The notes: generated from the sequence alone by a model not told the origin. Shown: positions 53,742 to 63,781, counted from the first letter of the stretch. The stretch is 64,000 nt of DNA from UBA2970 sp965221075 (GCA_965221075.1 OZ244865.1:434001-498000), one strand, 5' to 3'. Program-made: numbers and translations.

Positions 53742-55375
53742 TCCCCGAGGATTCCCATCTCCTGCAGCTTGCGGTTCTGGAGCTTCACCCCGTCCACCTT
53801 GGGGAGCATCAGGTAGGCGATGTCGAGGTCCATCAGCAGGCTGGTCTCGGTGAACTCCACCGCATGGATGGCGCAGGGGACCTCCAGGGCCTGGCACTGC
53901 CAGGCCAGGAAGCTGTTGACGTCCTCGATGTGGAGGGCCGAGACCAGGAGCCGGGCCTGGGACAGCCGCGCCTCCTCCAGCACGGACCTGTCGGTGGCGT
54001 CGCCCAGCAGGGTGCGGCACTCCTGACGCGCCAGGCGCCTGGGGATGGTGTCGATGGCCAGCACCTCCTGCCCCTGCTGGACCAGCCGCCGGGCGATGCC
54101 CCTTCCCAGGGAGTTCATCCCCACCACGATAACGTGCCCCTCCAGGGAGGAGGCGGACGGCCCGGTCCTGGCGGGCAGGTCCGGGATCAGCCTGCGCCAG
54201 GAGGGCCGCCGCCGGAGCCACCTGCAGAGATCCTCCTGGCGCTGGACCAGAAGGGCGCTGCAGGACATGGACAGGAGGCCTACCAGCCCGACGATGGCCA
54301 CCTCGCCGTCCCCGGCCATTTCCTTGTCCTTGGCCAGGGCGACCAGGATGAGGGAGAACTCGCTGATCTGGCACAGGAGCGCCGCGCTGCGGAAGGCGGC
54401 GGTGCTCCCGAAGCGCATCGAGCGCACCGCCCAGAGCACGATCAGGAACTTCCCCGCCAGGGCGGAGAGGGAGAGCAGCCCCACCGCCAGCCACTGGCGC
54501 AGTTCCAGATCCAGGTCGATCTGCAGCCCCATGGCGATGAAGAAGATGGCGATGAAGAAGTGCATCAGGGGGTTGACGCGGCGGCAGAGCTCGTGGCTGA
54601 AGGGGAGGCGGCTCAGGCTGACCCCCGCCAGGAAGGCCCCGATCTCGTGGGTCAGTCCGAAGAGGTGGCCCGCCTGGACCAGCAGGAAGCACCAGCAGAG
54701 GCTCCAGAGGAAGAGGGCGCGGGGCCGGGCCGCCGCCCAGGAGAACAGCGGGTCGAGCAGGCGCCGTCCGGCCAGCAGGGTGGCCCCCAGCAGCAGGACC
54801 ATTCCTCCCAGCACCCGCGCCATGTCCTGCGCCAGCCCCTGCAGCGAGAATGGGGCTTGCGGATCGATTCCCGCCATCAGGGCCAGGAGGATGATGATGG
54901 CGAAGTCCTGCAGCAGCAGCACCGCGATGGAGATCTTCCCGTGCAGCCTGCCCGCCTCCTTCCTCTCGGTGAGGACCTTGACCACCGCCACGGTGCTGCT
55001 GAAGGTCAGGGCCGCCGCCAGGATCAGCGAGGCCATCCAGCCCAGCCCCAGGGCCAGGGTGAGAAGCAGGCCCAGCAGGAAGGTGAGGGCCATCTGCCAG
55101 AGGGCGACCAGGATGGCGCGGATCCCCAGCTCCCGCAGGCGGGACAGATCCAGCTCCAGCCCCACCAGGAAGAGGAGGAGGACGATCCCTGCCTTGGAGA
55201 CGAGGTCCACCGAGTCCTCCACATCGCCCGCCAGGGAGGCCAGCGGGCTGATCAGCGCCCCGGCCAGAAGGTAGCCCACGATGGTGGGTATCCGCATCCA
55301 CCAGGCGGCCCAGGCGAAGAGGCCCGCCAGCACCACCATGGCCCCGAGCACCTCGGCCAGGCTTTCGGCGGTCAT
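53738..55375 (-). CDS. KefB/KefC-type cation:proton antiporter with TrkA-N domain (first of pair)
   Basis: A 545-residue CPA2 antiporter with the same layout as its downstream partner: membrane domain (1-395; GYLLAGALISPLASLAG, GIVLLLFLVGLELDLS, TFSSTVAVVKVL, GAFLAGVSLSRLPFS) and a C-terminal TrkA-N domain (about 418-540; GHVIVVGMNSLGRGIARRLV). Partner and this gene are diverged (well under half identical by eye), so the pair is old. Together with the TrkH gene 4 kb away it points to active potassium/proton homeostasis. The start at 55375 gives a normal KefB-type N-terminus. Confidence 0.88.
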   Translation of the reverse strand: MTAESLAEVLGAMVVLAGLFAWAAWWMRIPTIVGYLLAGALISPLASLAGDVEDSVDLVSKAGIVLLLFLVGLELDLSRLRELGIRAILVALWQMALTFLLGLLLTLALGLGWMASLILAAALTFSSTVAVVKVLTERKEAGRLHGKISIAVLLLQDFAIIILLALMAGIDPQAPFSLQGLAQDMARVLGGMVLLLGATLLAGRRLLDPLFSWAAARPRALFLWSLCWCFLLVQAGHLFGLTHEIGAFLAGVSLSRLPFSHELCRRVNPLMHFFIAIFFIAMGLQIDLDLELRQWLAVGLLSLSALAGKFLIVLWAVRSMRFGSTAAFRSAALLCQISEFSLILVALAKDKEMAGDGEVAIVGLVGLLSMSCSALLVQRQEDLCRWLRRRPSWRRLIPDLPARTGPSASSLEGHVIVVGMNSLGRGIARRLVQQGQEVLAIDTIPRRLARQECRTLLGDATDRSVLEEARLSQARLLVSALHIEDVNSFLAWQCQALEVPCAIHAVEFTETSLLMDLDIAYLMLPKVDGVKLQNRKLQEMGILGE

Positions 55376-55403
55376 GGACGGGGGCTGAGGGACGGCTCCG
55401 CGC

Positions 55404-56513
55404 TCATGGACCGGGGGGCCTGACGCACAGGACCGCCCAGGGGCGCCTGCCGGCGGGCGTCCGGCCCCGCCCCTGGAGAAGTCCGGTCCCGGAGGCGACG
55501 CGGAAGATCTGGAGATGATCCGAGTCCTGGCCCGCCACCACCATCCAGCGCCCCGAGGGGGAGAGGGCGAAGGAGCGGGGAGTGGCCTCGGTGGGGAACC
55601 GCCCGATCGGCTCCAGGAGCCCCGATCCGGGAAGGATGCGGAAGGCGGCGATGCTGTCGTGCCCCCGGTTGGAGCAGTAGAGGAACCGGCCGTCCGGGGC
55701 GATCTCCAGATCGGCGCAGGTGTTGGCTCCGGCGAAGCCGTCGGGCAGGGTGCCCAGCTCCTGCAGGAGCTCGAGCCCTCCTGTGGAGGAATCGAAGCGG
55801 TACACGCTCACGCTGCTTCCCTGCTCGTTGTTGCAGTAGAGCCGGTCCAGGCCGGGGTGGAACTGCAGGTGCCTGGGCCCTCTTCCCGCTTCGGCATGGT
55901 GGACTGACGGGGCCCTCTCCAGCGCCCCTCCGGATGCGTCGAAGCCGAAGCCGTAGATGGCGTTGGGGCCGGTGTGGGGAACCAGCAGCCACTGGTTGGA
56001 AGGATCGGCCTGCACCGCGTGCGCGTTCCTGGCGGTGGGGTAGAAGCGGCCCGATCCGGCGTCGATGGCGCCGTTCTCCTCCATGCGGTGGATCCCGATC
56101 CTTCCCGCCCGGTAGTAGGCCGAAAGCAGGAAGCTTCCGCTGCGGTCCAGGGCGATGTAGGCGGGATCGGATCCTCCCGGAGCCTGGGAAAGCGGCTCGA
56201 GCCTTCCCGACCCCGGGAGGATGCGGAAGCTGGCCAGCATGCCGGTGGAGCGGATGGCCGCCAGCAGGACGGCTCCTTCGGGGCCGGAGGCCAGGTAGCC
56301 GGGCTGGCCGTCGACCGGCTGGTCGCCCACCTTTCGCAGCCGGCCGCTCTCCTGGTCCTGGCTGTAGATGCGGATCTTCCCCTCTCCGGCCAGCGAGATG
56401 TAGACCAGGGAGCTTCCGTCCTGGAGCGGCTCCTGGGATGCGGGCCAGGGGGCTCCCAGCCAGAGCGCCGACGCGATCAGCGCGGCCCATGGGGTCTTCC
56501 TGGCGCCGGTCAT
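55404..56513 (-). CDS. Secreted lactonase-family beta-propeller (6-phosphogluconolactonase/YbhE-like)
   Basis: A 369-residue protein with a signal peptide (about 1-26) and a seven-bladed propeller of the lactonase/YbhE family: VYISLAGEGKIRIYSQD, ALDRSGSFLLSAYY, NAHAVQADPSNQWLLVPHTG, GPRHLQFHPGLDRLYCNNEQ and SFALSPSGRWMVVAGQ. The family hydrolyses sugar lactones, but exported members in PVC bacteria have unproven substrates. The stop is 28 bases from the antiporter start, so it may lead that operon. It is divergent from the dipeptidyl peptidase gene. Confidence 0.84.
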   Translation of the reverse strand: MTGARKTPWAALIASALWLGAPWPASQEPLQDGSSLVYISLAGEGKIRIYSQDQESGRLRKVGDQPVDGQPGYLASGPEGAVLLAAIRSTGMLASFRILPGSGRLEPLSQAPGGSDPAYIALDRSGSFLLSAYYRAGRIGIHRMEENGAIDAGSGRFYPTARNAHAVQADPSNQWLLVPHTGPNAIYGFGFDASGGALERAPSVHHAEAGRGPRHLQFHPGLDRLYCNNEQGSSVSVYRFDSSTGGLELLQELGTLPDGFAGANTCADLEIAPDGRFLYCSNRGHDSIAAFRILPGSGLLEPIGRFPTEATPRSFALSPSGRWMVVAGQDSDHLQIFRVASGTGLLQGRGRTPAGRRPWAVLCVRPPGP

Positions 56514-56718
56514 GGAGTTCCTTGCAGGGGCTGGGGGGATCCGGCGGGCCCGCCCGGATCGGGCGATGGAGCGGAGCCCCTCTCCAAGGCTAGGGATCCG
56601 GCAGCGGGTTGGCAAAAGCAAACAAATGGATCTTTCCAATCCGGGAGGGTTCCACGAGGATCGGGGGCGGTTTCCTCCCCGGCCCCGGTCCCGGAGGCAT
56701 CCGCATCCATACCGCGAT

Positions 56719-59319
56719 ATGACGAACTCCAAGGGAGAGAAACCGAGCCTCCTCCGGCTCGTTCCGGTATCGGCGCTCGCCCTGATCCTTTCGCTTCCCG
56801 CGCTCTCCGATCCCTCCCGGCTCACCCTGGAGCGGATCTTCGAGAGCGACGACTTCAGGGAGGAGTCCTTCGGTCCGGCACGCTGGCTGCCCGACAGCAG
56901 CGGCTATGTGGTGGTCGAGCCCTCCCAGGGAGCTCCGGGGGGCCAGGATCTGGTCTTCCACGGCGCCGCCACGGGGGAGAGCCGGGTGCTGGTAGCCTCC
57001 CGGCACCTGGTGCCCGGCGGGGAGGGTCCGCCCCTGTCGATCGAGGACTACCAGTGGTCCCATGACGGCGCCTGCCTGCTCATCTACACCAGCAGCAAGC
57101 GCGTCTGGCGGGCGCGCACCCGGGGGGACTACTGGGTCTTCGATGTCAACAGCCGCCAGCTGGAGCGGCTGGGAGGGGACGCCGCCCCCTCCACCCTGAT
57201 GTTCGCCACCTTCTCTCCCGTCGATCACCGGGTGGCCTACGTCCGGGAACGCAACCTGTACGTGGAGGACTGGAGGAACGGGAGCATCGTCCCGCTGACC
57301 AGCGACGGCTCCGAGCACGTGATCAACGGCACCTTCGACTGGGTCTACGAGGAGGAGTTCCGCCTGCGCAACGGCTTCCGGTGGAGCCCCGACGGGGAGC
57401 GGATCGCCTACTGGCAGATCGACACCCGGGAAGTGGGGGTCTTCCACCTGATCGACAACCTTGCCGGGCTCTACCCCCGGCTGATCCCGATACCCTATCC
57501 CAAGGTGGGGGAGACCAACCCTTCCTGCCGGGTGGGAGTGGTCTCGTCGGACGGATCCTCCACCCGCTGGATCGACGTTCCCGGGGACTCCAGGGACAAC
57601 TACATCGCCTACCTGGAGTGGTGCGATTCAAAAAGCCTGGTCCTGCAGCAGCTCAACCGGCTGCAGAACACCAACCGCTTCTACGAGGTCGTGCTGGCCA
57701 AGGCCTCGGAACTGATTCCCCGGGACCAGCTTCCCCAGAGCTATCCGCGCGTGCAGGGGGTGTTTCCGGGCAGACAACCCGGTGCGCCCGCTCCCGAGCC
57801 GGTCGACTATCCCTCAAGGGCGCTCTCCGAGGTGAACGAGGAATTCCAAAGGCGATACGGGCTGGCTTCCCCGATCGTCCGGAACGGCTACACCCTGCGG
57901 CCGTTGCTGATCGATCGGGACGATGCCTGGGTGGAGGTGGTCACTCCGGTGCTCTGGACCGGAAGCAAGAGCGCCTTCCTCTGGTCGAGCGAGCAGGACG
58001 GGTGGCGCCACCTGTACCTGGGGCTTCGCACCGCGGCCTGGTCCGAGGAAGACGGGGCGAATTCCGGCGCCCTGGCCAGGGGAGACTGGTTCCGGGACGA
58101 GGGGCTCCCCCCCGAGGACGCGCTGTCCTTCGAACGGCTGGGACGGGAAGGCGGGGGCGAGGATTCCGGACTGCGGCTGAAGCCGAGGCAGGCCCGGCTG
58201 CTGACCCGGGAGGAGCACGACGTGATCGCTCTCGAGGGCATCGACGAGAAGCGCAAGCAGGTCTACTACATCGCATCGCCCGGAAACCCGACGCAGCGCT
58301 ACCTGTACCGGACGCCGCTCCACGGGGGACCGGCCGTCCGGGTGACGCCGGAGAACCAGCCCGGCACCCATTCCTACCAGTTCTCCACCGACATGAGCCA
58401 TGCCATCCACACCTGGTCCTCGGCCAACCGTCCGGCAGTCCGGGATCTGGTCAGCCTGCCCGATCACCGGCGAGTGCGCGCCCTCACCGGCAACGACGAA
58501 CTCAGGAAGGCCTGGGAGGAGCTGGACCGCAAGCCCGTCGAGTTCTTCCGGGTGCCGGTGGAGGATGGCGTGGAGCTGGACGGCTGGCTCGTCTCCCCGC
58601 CCCGGGTGGAGGAAGGGAAGAAGTACCCCCTGCTCGTCTTCGTCTACGGAGAGCCGGCCGGGCAGACCGTGCTGGACCGCTGGGGAGGGCGGCGGCAGCT
58701 CTGGCACCTGATGCACGCCCAGAACGGCTACTTCGTGATGAGCGTGGACAACCGGGGCACCCCGGCGCCCCGGGGCCGCCACTGGAGGAAGGTGGTCTAC
58801 CGCAAGGTGGGGGTGCTTGCGCCGCGGGATCAGGCCGCCGCCCTGGACGCGGTGCTGGCGCGCCGTCCCGAGATCGACCCGGAAAGGGTGGGCGTCTGGG
58901 GGTGGAGCGGAGGGGGCTCCATGACCCTCAACATGATGTTCAAGTACCCCGGAAAGTACGCGGTGGGCATGTCCGTCGCTCCGGTGCCCAACCAGAGGCT
59001 CTACGACACCATCTACCAGGAGCGGTACATGGGGCTGCCCAAGGACAACGTGGAGGGCTTCCGGGACGGCTCCCCCATCCATTTCGCGGCTGGCCTCGAG
59101 GGGGACCTGCTCCTGGTTCACGGGACAGGCGACGACAACGTCCACTACCAGGGGACCGAGGCGCTCGTCGACGAGCTGGTGGCCCTGAAGAAGCCCTTCA
59201 CCATGATGGCCTATCCGAACCGGAGCCACGCCATCCGGGAAGGGGTCAACACCACCCCCCATCTCTACCAGCTGCTCACCAGCTACCTCTACCGGCACCT
59301 GCCGGCCGGGGGGCGCTGA
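56719..59319 (+). CDS. Dipeptidyl peptidase IV (S9B family), secreted
   Basis: An 866-residue exported serine peptidase that removes X-Pro or X-Ala dipeptides. A signal segment (about 12-30) is followed by the DPP-IV eight-bladed propeller (FDWVYEEEFRLRNGFRWSPD, holding the Glu pair that binds the peptide N-terminus) and a C-terminal alpha/beta hydrolase. The catalytic triad is visible: Ser730 in GWSGGGS, Asp805 in GTGDDNVH and His837 in NRSHAI. Length is normal for the family plus an internal insert around residues 450-500. The ATG at 56719 starts the signal. Confidence 0.92.
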   Translation: MTNSKGEKPSLLRLVPVSALALILSLPALSDPSRLTLERIFESDDFREESFGPARWLPDSSGYVVVEPSQGAPGGQDLVFHGAATGESRVLVASRHLVPGGEGPPLSIEDYQWSHDGACLLIYTSSKRVWRARTRGDYWVFDVNSRQLERLGGDAAPSTLMFATFSPVDHRVAYVRERNLYVEDWRNGSIVPLTSDGSEHVINGTFDWVYEEEFRLRNGFRWSPDGERIAYWQIDTREVGVFHLIDNLAGLYPRLIPIPYPKVGETNPSCRVGVVSSDGSSTRWIDVPGDSRDNYIAYLEWCDSKSLVLQQLNRLQNTNRFYEVVLAKASELIPRDQLPQSYPRVQGVFPGRQPGAPAPEPVDYPSRALSEVNEEFQRRYGLASPIVRNGYTLRPLLIDRDDAWVEVVTPVLWTGSKSAFLWSSEQDGWRHLYLGLRTAAWSEEDGANSGALARGDWFRDEGLPPEDALSFERLGREGGGEDSGLRLKPRQARLLTREEHDVIALEGIDEKRKQVYYIASPGNPTQRYLYRTPLHGGPAVRVTPENQPGTHSYQFSTDMSHAIHTWSSANRPAVRDLVSLPDHRRVRALTGNDELRKAWEELDRKPVEFFRVPVEDGVELDGWLVSPPRVEEGKKYPLLVFVYGEPAGQTVLDRWGGRRQLWHLMHAQNGYFVMSVDNRGTPAPRGRHWRKVVYRKVGVLAPRDQAAALDAVLARRPEIDPERVGVWGWSGGGSMTLNMMFKYPGKYAVGMSVAPVPNQRLYDTIYQERYMGLPKDNVEGFRDGSPIHFAAGLEGDLLLVHGTGDDNVHYQGTEALVDELVALKKPFTMMAYPNRSHAIREGVNTTPHLYQLLTSYLYRHLPAGGR

Positions 59320-59345
59320 GACCGCTCCCCTGATCCTTCCTGTCC

Positions 59346-59386
59346 GGATCCGGCCCGGCCGGATCCGGCCCGGCCGGATCCGGCCC
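59346..59386. repeat. 15-bp palindrome-rich tandem repeat before the TrkH gene
   Basis: The unit GGATCCGGCCCGGCC occurs 2.7 times in a row between the peptidase stop and the TrkH start. Each unit contains GGATCC and GGCCCGGCC, so the block can fold in several ways and may act as a terminator, an attenuator or a spacer of the ribosome site. It ends four bases before the ATG. Confidence 0.6.
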
Positions 59387-59390
59387 ACGG

Positions 59391-61007
59391 ATGAACGCCC
59401 GCTTCCTCTGCCAGCTCGTCGGCTGCGTGCTACTCCTGCCCCTGGGGGGGCTGGGGATCTGCTTCGTTGCGGCCCTGACTCTCGACGGGCCCCGGGAGGG
59501 CCGTCTCGATCCGGTCGAGGCCTTCGGGATCTCCCTGGGCTGCACCCTCGCGCTGGCCCTGGTCCTGATGCGGCTGGGCAGGAACTGCGAGACCGCCTTC
59601 CGCCAGAGGGACTCCTACGCCCTGGTGGGGCTGGGCTGGGTGAGCTGCATCCTCTGCGGCACGCTTCCCTACGTCCTCTGCGAGCCCCGGATGGGCTGGG
59701 CCGACGCCCTGTTCGAGTCGGTCTCGGGCTTCACCGCCACCGGGGCCACCGTCATATCGGGCCTGGACTCGCTTCCCCGCAGCCTGCTGCTCTGGAGGGC
59801 GATGACCCAGTGGATGGCGGGCATGGGGGTCCTGATCCTGATCGTGGCCCTGATCTCGAAGCTGGGAGCGGGCAGCAAGTCCCTCTTCCGCCACGAGTCC
59901 TCCACCTTCGATCCCCAGGAGGCCCGGACCAGCATCCGGGCCCTGGCCAAGGAGATCCTGGGCATCTACATCGGCCTGACCGCGATCTGCTTCCTGGGCC
60001 TCTGGCTGTGGTGCGAGCCGGGGCTGTTCGACTCGGTCTGCCACACCTTCACCACCGTGGCCACCGGAGGCTTCAGCACCCACGACAGGAGCATCGCCCA
60101 CTTCGACTGCCCGAGGACCGAGATCTGGATCATGATCTTCATGGCGCTCTCGGCGATCAACTTCCTGCTCTACGTCCACGTGGTCCAGAGCGGCCAGGGC
60201 CTGCTGGGCTTCTTCTGGTCCCACTGGGTGCGGCTCCGGCCTGGAGCCCGGGAGGGGAAGGAGGCGAGGACGGGGCTTCGCGAATGGTGGCGGGAGTGGA
60301 GGGACAAGGTCCGCGGCCGCAGGAGGTGGTGGCAGCGCTGGAGGAACGACGAGAGCATGATCTACATGTTCGTCCTCCTGGCCGGGAGCACCCTGCTGGC
60401 CGCTCTCGTCCTGTTCCGGGAGGAAGGGGCGGACAGATCCTTCGCCGGCTGCCTGCGCATGGCCGCCTTCCAGGCGACCGCGCTGATGACCACGACCGGA
60501 TTCGCCACCGAGGACTACGACCAGTGGCCCGCCCTGGCCATCCTCCTGCTGGTCGTGCTGATGGTGATCGGGGGCAGCGCCGGATCCACCTCGGGGGGGC
60601 TCAAGGTGGGCCGCGTCATCCTCTTCTTCAAGATCCTGCGCTACCAGCTGCGCCTCAGGATCCGCCCCCGGCAGGTGATGCACCTCCGCCTCAACGGCAA
60701 CGCCGTCTCCGAGGCCTTCCGCATCGACACCCAGTTCCTGATCGCCACCGCCAGCGCGTCCCTGCTTCTGGGAACTGTCCTGGTCTGCGTGATGGAGCCC
60801 GGGATGGATCTGCGAAGCTGCTTCTCCGCCGCTCTCGCCACCCTCTTCAACATCGGCCCCGCCCTGGGAGATCTGGGACCGACCGAGACCTACGCCGGCC
60901 TGAATGCCGGCACCAAGGTCCTGCTCTCCTTCCTCATGCTGCTGGGCCGCTTCGAGTTCTTCACCTTCCTGGTGCTCTTCATGCCCACCCTCTGGAGGAA
61001 GCACTAG
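59391..61007 (+). CDS. trkH: TrkH-family potassium uptake channel subunit
   Basis: A 538-residue membrane protein with the four pseudo-repeated pore loops of TrkH/KtrB: SVSGFTATGATVIS, TFTTVATGGFSTHD, QATALMTTTGFATED and LFNIGPALGD, each giving one selectivity-filter Gly. A charged cytoplasmic insert (about 275-325, rich in Arg and Trp) is longer than usual. TrkH works with a TrkA gating ring; no separate trkA gene is seen here, though the two nearby antiporters carry TrkA-N domains. The ATG follows the 15-bp tandem repeat and no clear ribosome binding site is visible. Confidence 0.92.
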   Translation: MNARFLCQLVGCVLLLPLGGLGICFVAALTLDGPREGRLDPVEAFGISLGCTLALALVLMRLGRNCETAFRQRDSYALVGLGWVSCILCGTLPYVLCEPRMGWADALFESVSGFTATGATVISGLDSLPRSLLLWRAMTQWMAGMGVLILIVALISKLGAGSKSLFRHESSTFDPQEARTSIRALAKEILGIYIGLTAICFLGLWLWCEPGLFDSVCHTFTTVATGGFSTHDRSIAHFDCPRTEIWIMIFMALSAINFLLYVHVVQSGQGLLGFFWSHWVRLRPGAREGKEARTGLREWWREWRDKVRGRRRWWQRWRNDESMIYMFVLLAGSTLLAALVLFREEGADRSFAGCLRMAAFQATALMTTTGFATEDYDQWPALAILLLVVLMVIGGSAGSTSGGLKVGRVILFFKILRYQLRLRIRPRQVMHLRLNGNAVSEAFRIDTQFLIATASASLLLGTVLVCVMEPGMDLRSCFSAALATLFNIGPALGDLGPTETYAGLNAGTKVLLSFLMLLGRFEFFTFLVLFMPTLWRKH

Positions 61008-61063
61008 GGGAGGCGCGGCCGGAAGGAATGGTTCCCCGGGAAACGAGGCGCTAGCCTCGGCCC

Positions 61064-62539
61064 ATGCACCGGTTCCTGGGAGCGCTTTCGGGGTGGATGC
61101 TCGCCGCGGGGCTGCTCCAGGCGGAGGAAAGGCCCAGCGTCCTGCTGCTCCTGGTGGACGATCTCAAGCCGGCCCTGGGCTGCTACGGGGACCCGCTGGC
61201 GATCACCCCCAGCATCGACCGCCTGGCGGCGAGGTCGGTCCGCTTCGAGCGGGCCTACTGCAACCAGGCGGTATGCGCCCCCTCCCGCAACAACCTCCTG
61301 CTCGGCTCTCGCTCCACCTCGCTGGGCGTCTACTCCCTGGGTAGGAACTTCCGCCTCTCCTGGCCAGATGCGGCGACCCTTCCCCAGCGCTTCATGGCCC
61401 ACGGCTACCACGCCGGGGCGGTGGGAAAGGTGTTCCACACCGGTCACGGCAACCACGAGGACCCTGCCTCCTGGAGCGTCCCTCCCCAGCTGGAGAAGGT
61501 GGTGGAGTACCTACTTCCCGGGAGCAGCGCGGGAGGGATCCTGACCCGGGAGGACGCACTGTTCACCAACCAGCGTCCTGGAGGCGTCCGCTCCCTGCCC
61601 CGCGGAGCGGCCTGGGAGAGCGCCGAGGCCCGGGACAGCGACTACGCCGACGGCCGGATCGCCGACGAGGGTATCCGGCGCCTGAGCCAGGCTGCCCGGC
61701 GCCCGGATCGGTCCTTCTTCCTGGCTCTGGGCTTCGTCAAGCCGCACCTGCCCTTCACCGCTCCCCGGCGCTACTGGGAGATGCACGACCCCCGGCGCTT
61801 CCCGATCGAGCCCTACCAGGATCATCCCGAGGGGGCCCCCGGCTGGGCCGGAAAGCAAGGGGGAGAGATGGTCAACTACTCCCCCCTGACCGTGGAGAGC
61901 CTGAAGGAGGAAGCCGTCCAGCGGAAGCTGATCCACGGCTACTACGCGGCGGTCACCTACGTGGACGCGCAGATCGGCCGGGTGCTCGACCACCTGGAGC
62001 GCCTGGGCCTGGACCGCAGCACGGTGGTCGTGCTCTGGGGGGATCACGGCTGGCACCTGGGCGATCACGGCTACTGGACCAAGCACACCAACTACGAGCA
62101 GGCCAACCGCATCCCCCTCCTGATCGCCGCTCCGGGGCGGGAGTTCGCCAAGGGGCGCTCCACCCTGATGCTGGCCGAGACCGTCGACATTTATCCGACC
62201 CTGGTGGAACTGGCGGGCCTGCCGCCCGCCGAAGTTCTGCAGCCCTTGGACGGCGCCAGCCTGGTTCCGGTGCTGCGGGATCCGTCGCGGTCGGTGCGGG
62301 ACCACGCCTACCACTGCTATCCCCGCCGCGGCTACATGGGGCGGGCGATCCGGACCGAGCGCTACCGTATGGTGGAGTGGCGCAGGACCGGCGCCAGGGA
62401 GGCGGAACCGGTCCACGAGCTCTACGACTACGTGGACGATCCGGGCGAGACCCGCAACCTGGCGAGGGAGCGCCCGGATCTCCTGGAGCCGCTCCTGGAG
62501 ATCCTCGATCGCCATCCCCGGCCCAGGATGCGCCAGTGA
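61064..62539 (+). CDS. Secreted sulfatase, iduronate-2-sulfatase-like
   Basis: A 491-residue exported sulfatase. A signal peptide (1-20) precedes VLLLLVDDLKPALGCYGD with Asp32/33. The formylglycine motif is CAPSR (Cys71, Ser74, Arg75) in NQAVCAPSRNNLLLGSR, the form seen in iduronate-2-sulfatases, and FVKPHLPFTAP is another landmark of that subfamily; LWGDHGWHLGDHG supplies metal ligands. It probably desulfates uronic-acid-containing polysaccharides outside the cytoplasm. It follows trkH by 56 bases on the same strand; a functional link is not obvious. Confidence 0.9.
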   Translation: MHRFLGALSGWMLAAGLLQAEERPSVLLLLVDDLKPALGCYGDPLAITPSIDRLAARSVRFERAYCNQAVCAPSRNNLLLGSRSTSLGVYSLGRNFRLSWPDAATLPQRFMAHGYHAGAVGKVFHTGHGNHEDPASWSVPPQLEKVVEYLLPGSSAGGILTREDALFTNQRPGGVRSLPRGAAWESAEARDSDYADGRIADEGIRRLSQAARRPDRSFFLALGFVKPHLPFTAPRRYWEMHDPRRFPIEPYQDHPEGAPGWAGKQGGEMVNYSPLTVESLKEEAVQRKLIHGYYAAVTYVDAQIGRVLDHLERLGLDRSTVVVLWGDHGWHLGDHGYWTKHTNYEQANRIPLLIAAPGREFAKGRSTLMLAETVDIYPTLVELAGLPPAEVLQPLDGASLVPVLRDPSRSVRDHAYHCYPRRGYMGRAIRTERYRMVEWRRTGAREAEPVHELYDYVDDPGETRNLARERPDLLEPLLEILDRHPRPRMRQ

Positions 62540-62635
62540 CGCGACCGAGGGTGGCTGCTGCCGCCGGATCTTCGGACGCCTGATCCGGAGGGAACGGCCG
62601 GGGCCGGCTGCCGCCCGCGGATCCGGGCTGTCCGT

Positions 62636-63781
62636 TCAGCTCCTTCCCAGAAGCCGCATGAAGCGGGCCAGATCCCGGTAGTAGTCGGCGTCGATCTCCA
62701 TCTTGGCCAGCTGCTTGTGGACCATGGCCAGCCCCTCGGCGCGCGACTGGGCCGCCTGAGGGGTCTGGAAGCGCTGGGCCGGATCGGGATCGAGCATCCG
62801 GTGCAGGATCTGGACCAGCAGCCGGTTGATCCGCACATAGGGAGGCAGCAGCGATTCCAGGCGGGAAGGCAGCTCCAGCTTGACCCGCAGGAGATCCTCC
62901 TCGCCGGCGCCGGGATCCTCCAGGAGCCGGCAGCCCCTTAGCAGCTCCAGGCCCACCAGGCCGATGGAATAGATGTCCGACTGGATGGTGATCGGCTTCC
63001 GCTGGTGCGATTCGGGAGCCATGTAGAGCGGCGTGCCGACCAGGGGGTGGTGGGTTTCGTCGAGCATCACCGCCCGCCCGAAGTCGATCAGCTTGATGTA
63101 GCCCAGCGGATCGATCATCGCGTTGCTCGGCTTGATGTCGCAGTGGAGGTAGCGGGCGGTGCTCAGATGCTCCAGGCCGTGCAGCATCTGCCGCATGATG
63201 TGGATGGCAACCCCCGGCTGGATGCAGAGCCGATCGTGGTGGCGGTTGAGTATGGTCCGGATGAAGGGAACATCCGTCTCCAGGGGCTCTCCCTGGTGGA
63301 GGTAGCGCCGCTGGCACAGCGACAGGAACTGGCGGAGATCCAGTCCCTCGACCATCTCCATCTGGATGTAGCCGATGCCGTTGGTCTCCTCGTAGATGTC
63401 GCAGTCGGAAAGGTTGGGGGAGCGGGAGCTGTGCAGCCGGGAGACTTGCGCGGCGATGCGTCCCATGTCCGTCCAGTACTCCCGCACGCTTCCGTAGATC
63501 GAGGGATCGAAGATCTTCACCGCGTGCTGGGTGATGCAGCCCCTGGAGCCCTGCCTCTCGGCCAGGAAGACCACCCCCTGGCGGCCCTCCCCGATCTTCC
63601 GGAGGAAGCGGTAGGCCACGGGATAGAAGATGGCGTGGGAGCGGAGGATCGACTGGAAGTTCTCGAGCAGCTGCCTGCGCTCCATGCCCGTGGACGAGTC
63701 CTGCTCCGGGCCGCCGTCCGGCTGGACTGCGCCCTTGTCGCGGATCAGGATCGTCGTGGAGTAGTCGGTGGGCGAGGCCAT
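62636..63781 (-). CDS. Serine/threonine protein kinase (Hanks type), soluble
   Basis: A 381-residue protein kinase. The glycine-rich loop is IGEGRQGVVFLAE (63-75), the ATP lysine is Lys89 (HAVKI), the catalytic loop is YLHCDIKPSN with Asp215, and the metal Asp233 is in IDFGRA; LVGTPLYMAPE is the activation segment. Unlike the common PASTA or PknB types it has no membrane segment. N-terminal residues 1-55 are Gln/Ser/Thr-rich and may be an autophosphorylated tail. The ATG at 63781 was taken as the start. It is convergent with the sulfatase gene. Confidence 0.9.
   Translation of the reverse strand: MASPTDYSTTILIRDKGAVQPDGGPEQDSSTGMERRQLLENFQSILRSHAIFYPVAYRFLRKIGEGRQGVVFLAERQGSRGCITQHAVKIFDPSIYGSVREYWTDMGRIAAQVSRLHSSRSPNLSDCDIYEETNGIGYIQMEMVEGLDLRQFLSLCQRRYLHQGEPLETDVPFIRTILNRHHDRLCIQPGVAIHIMRQMLHGLEHLSTARYLHCDIKPSNAMIDPLGYIKLIDFGRAVMLDETHHPLVGTPLYMAPESHQRKPITIQSDIYSIGLVGLELLRGCRLLEDPGAGEEDLLRVKLELPSRLESLLPPYVRINRLLVQILHRMLDPDPAQRFQTPQAAQSRAEGLAMVHKQLAKMEIDADYYRDLARFMRLLGRS

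Noticed and set aside
59346..59386. CRISPR-like array at the 15-bp repeats
   Set aside because: The units are directly contiguous with no spacers, fewer than three copies and fully palindromic. No cas genes are present.
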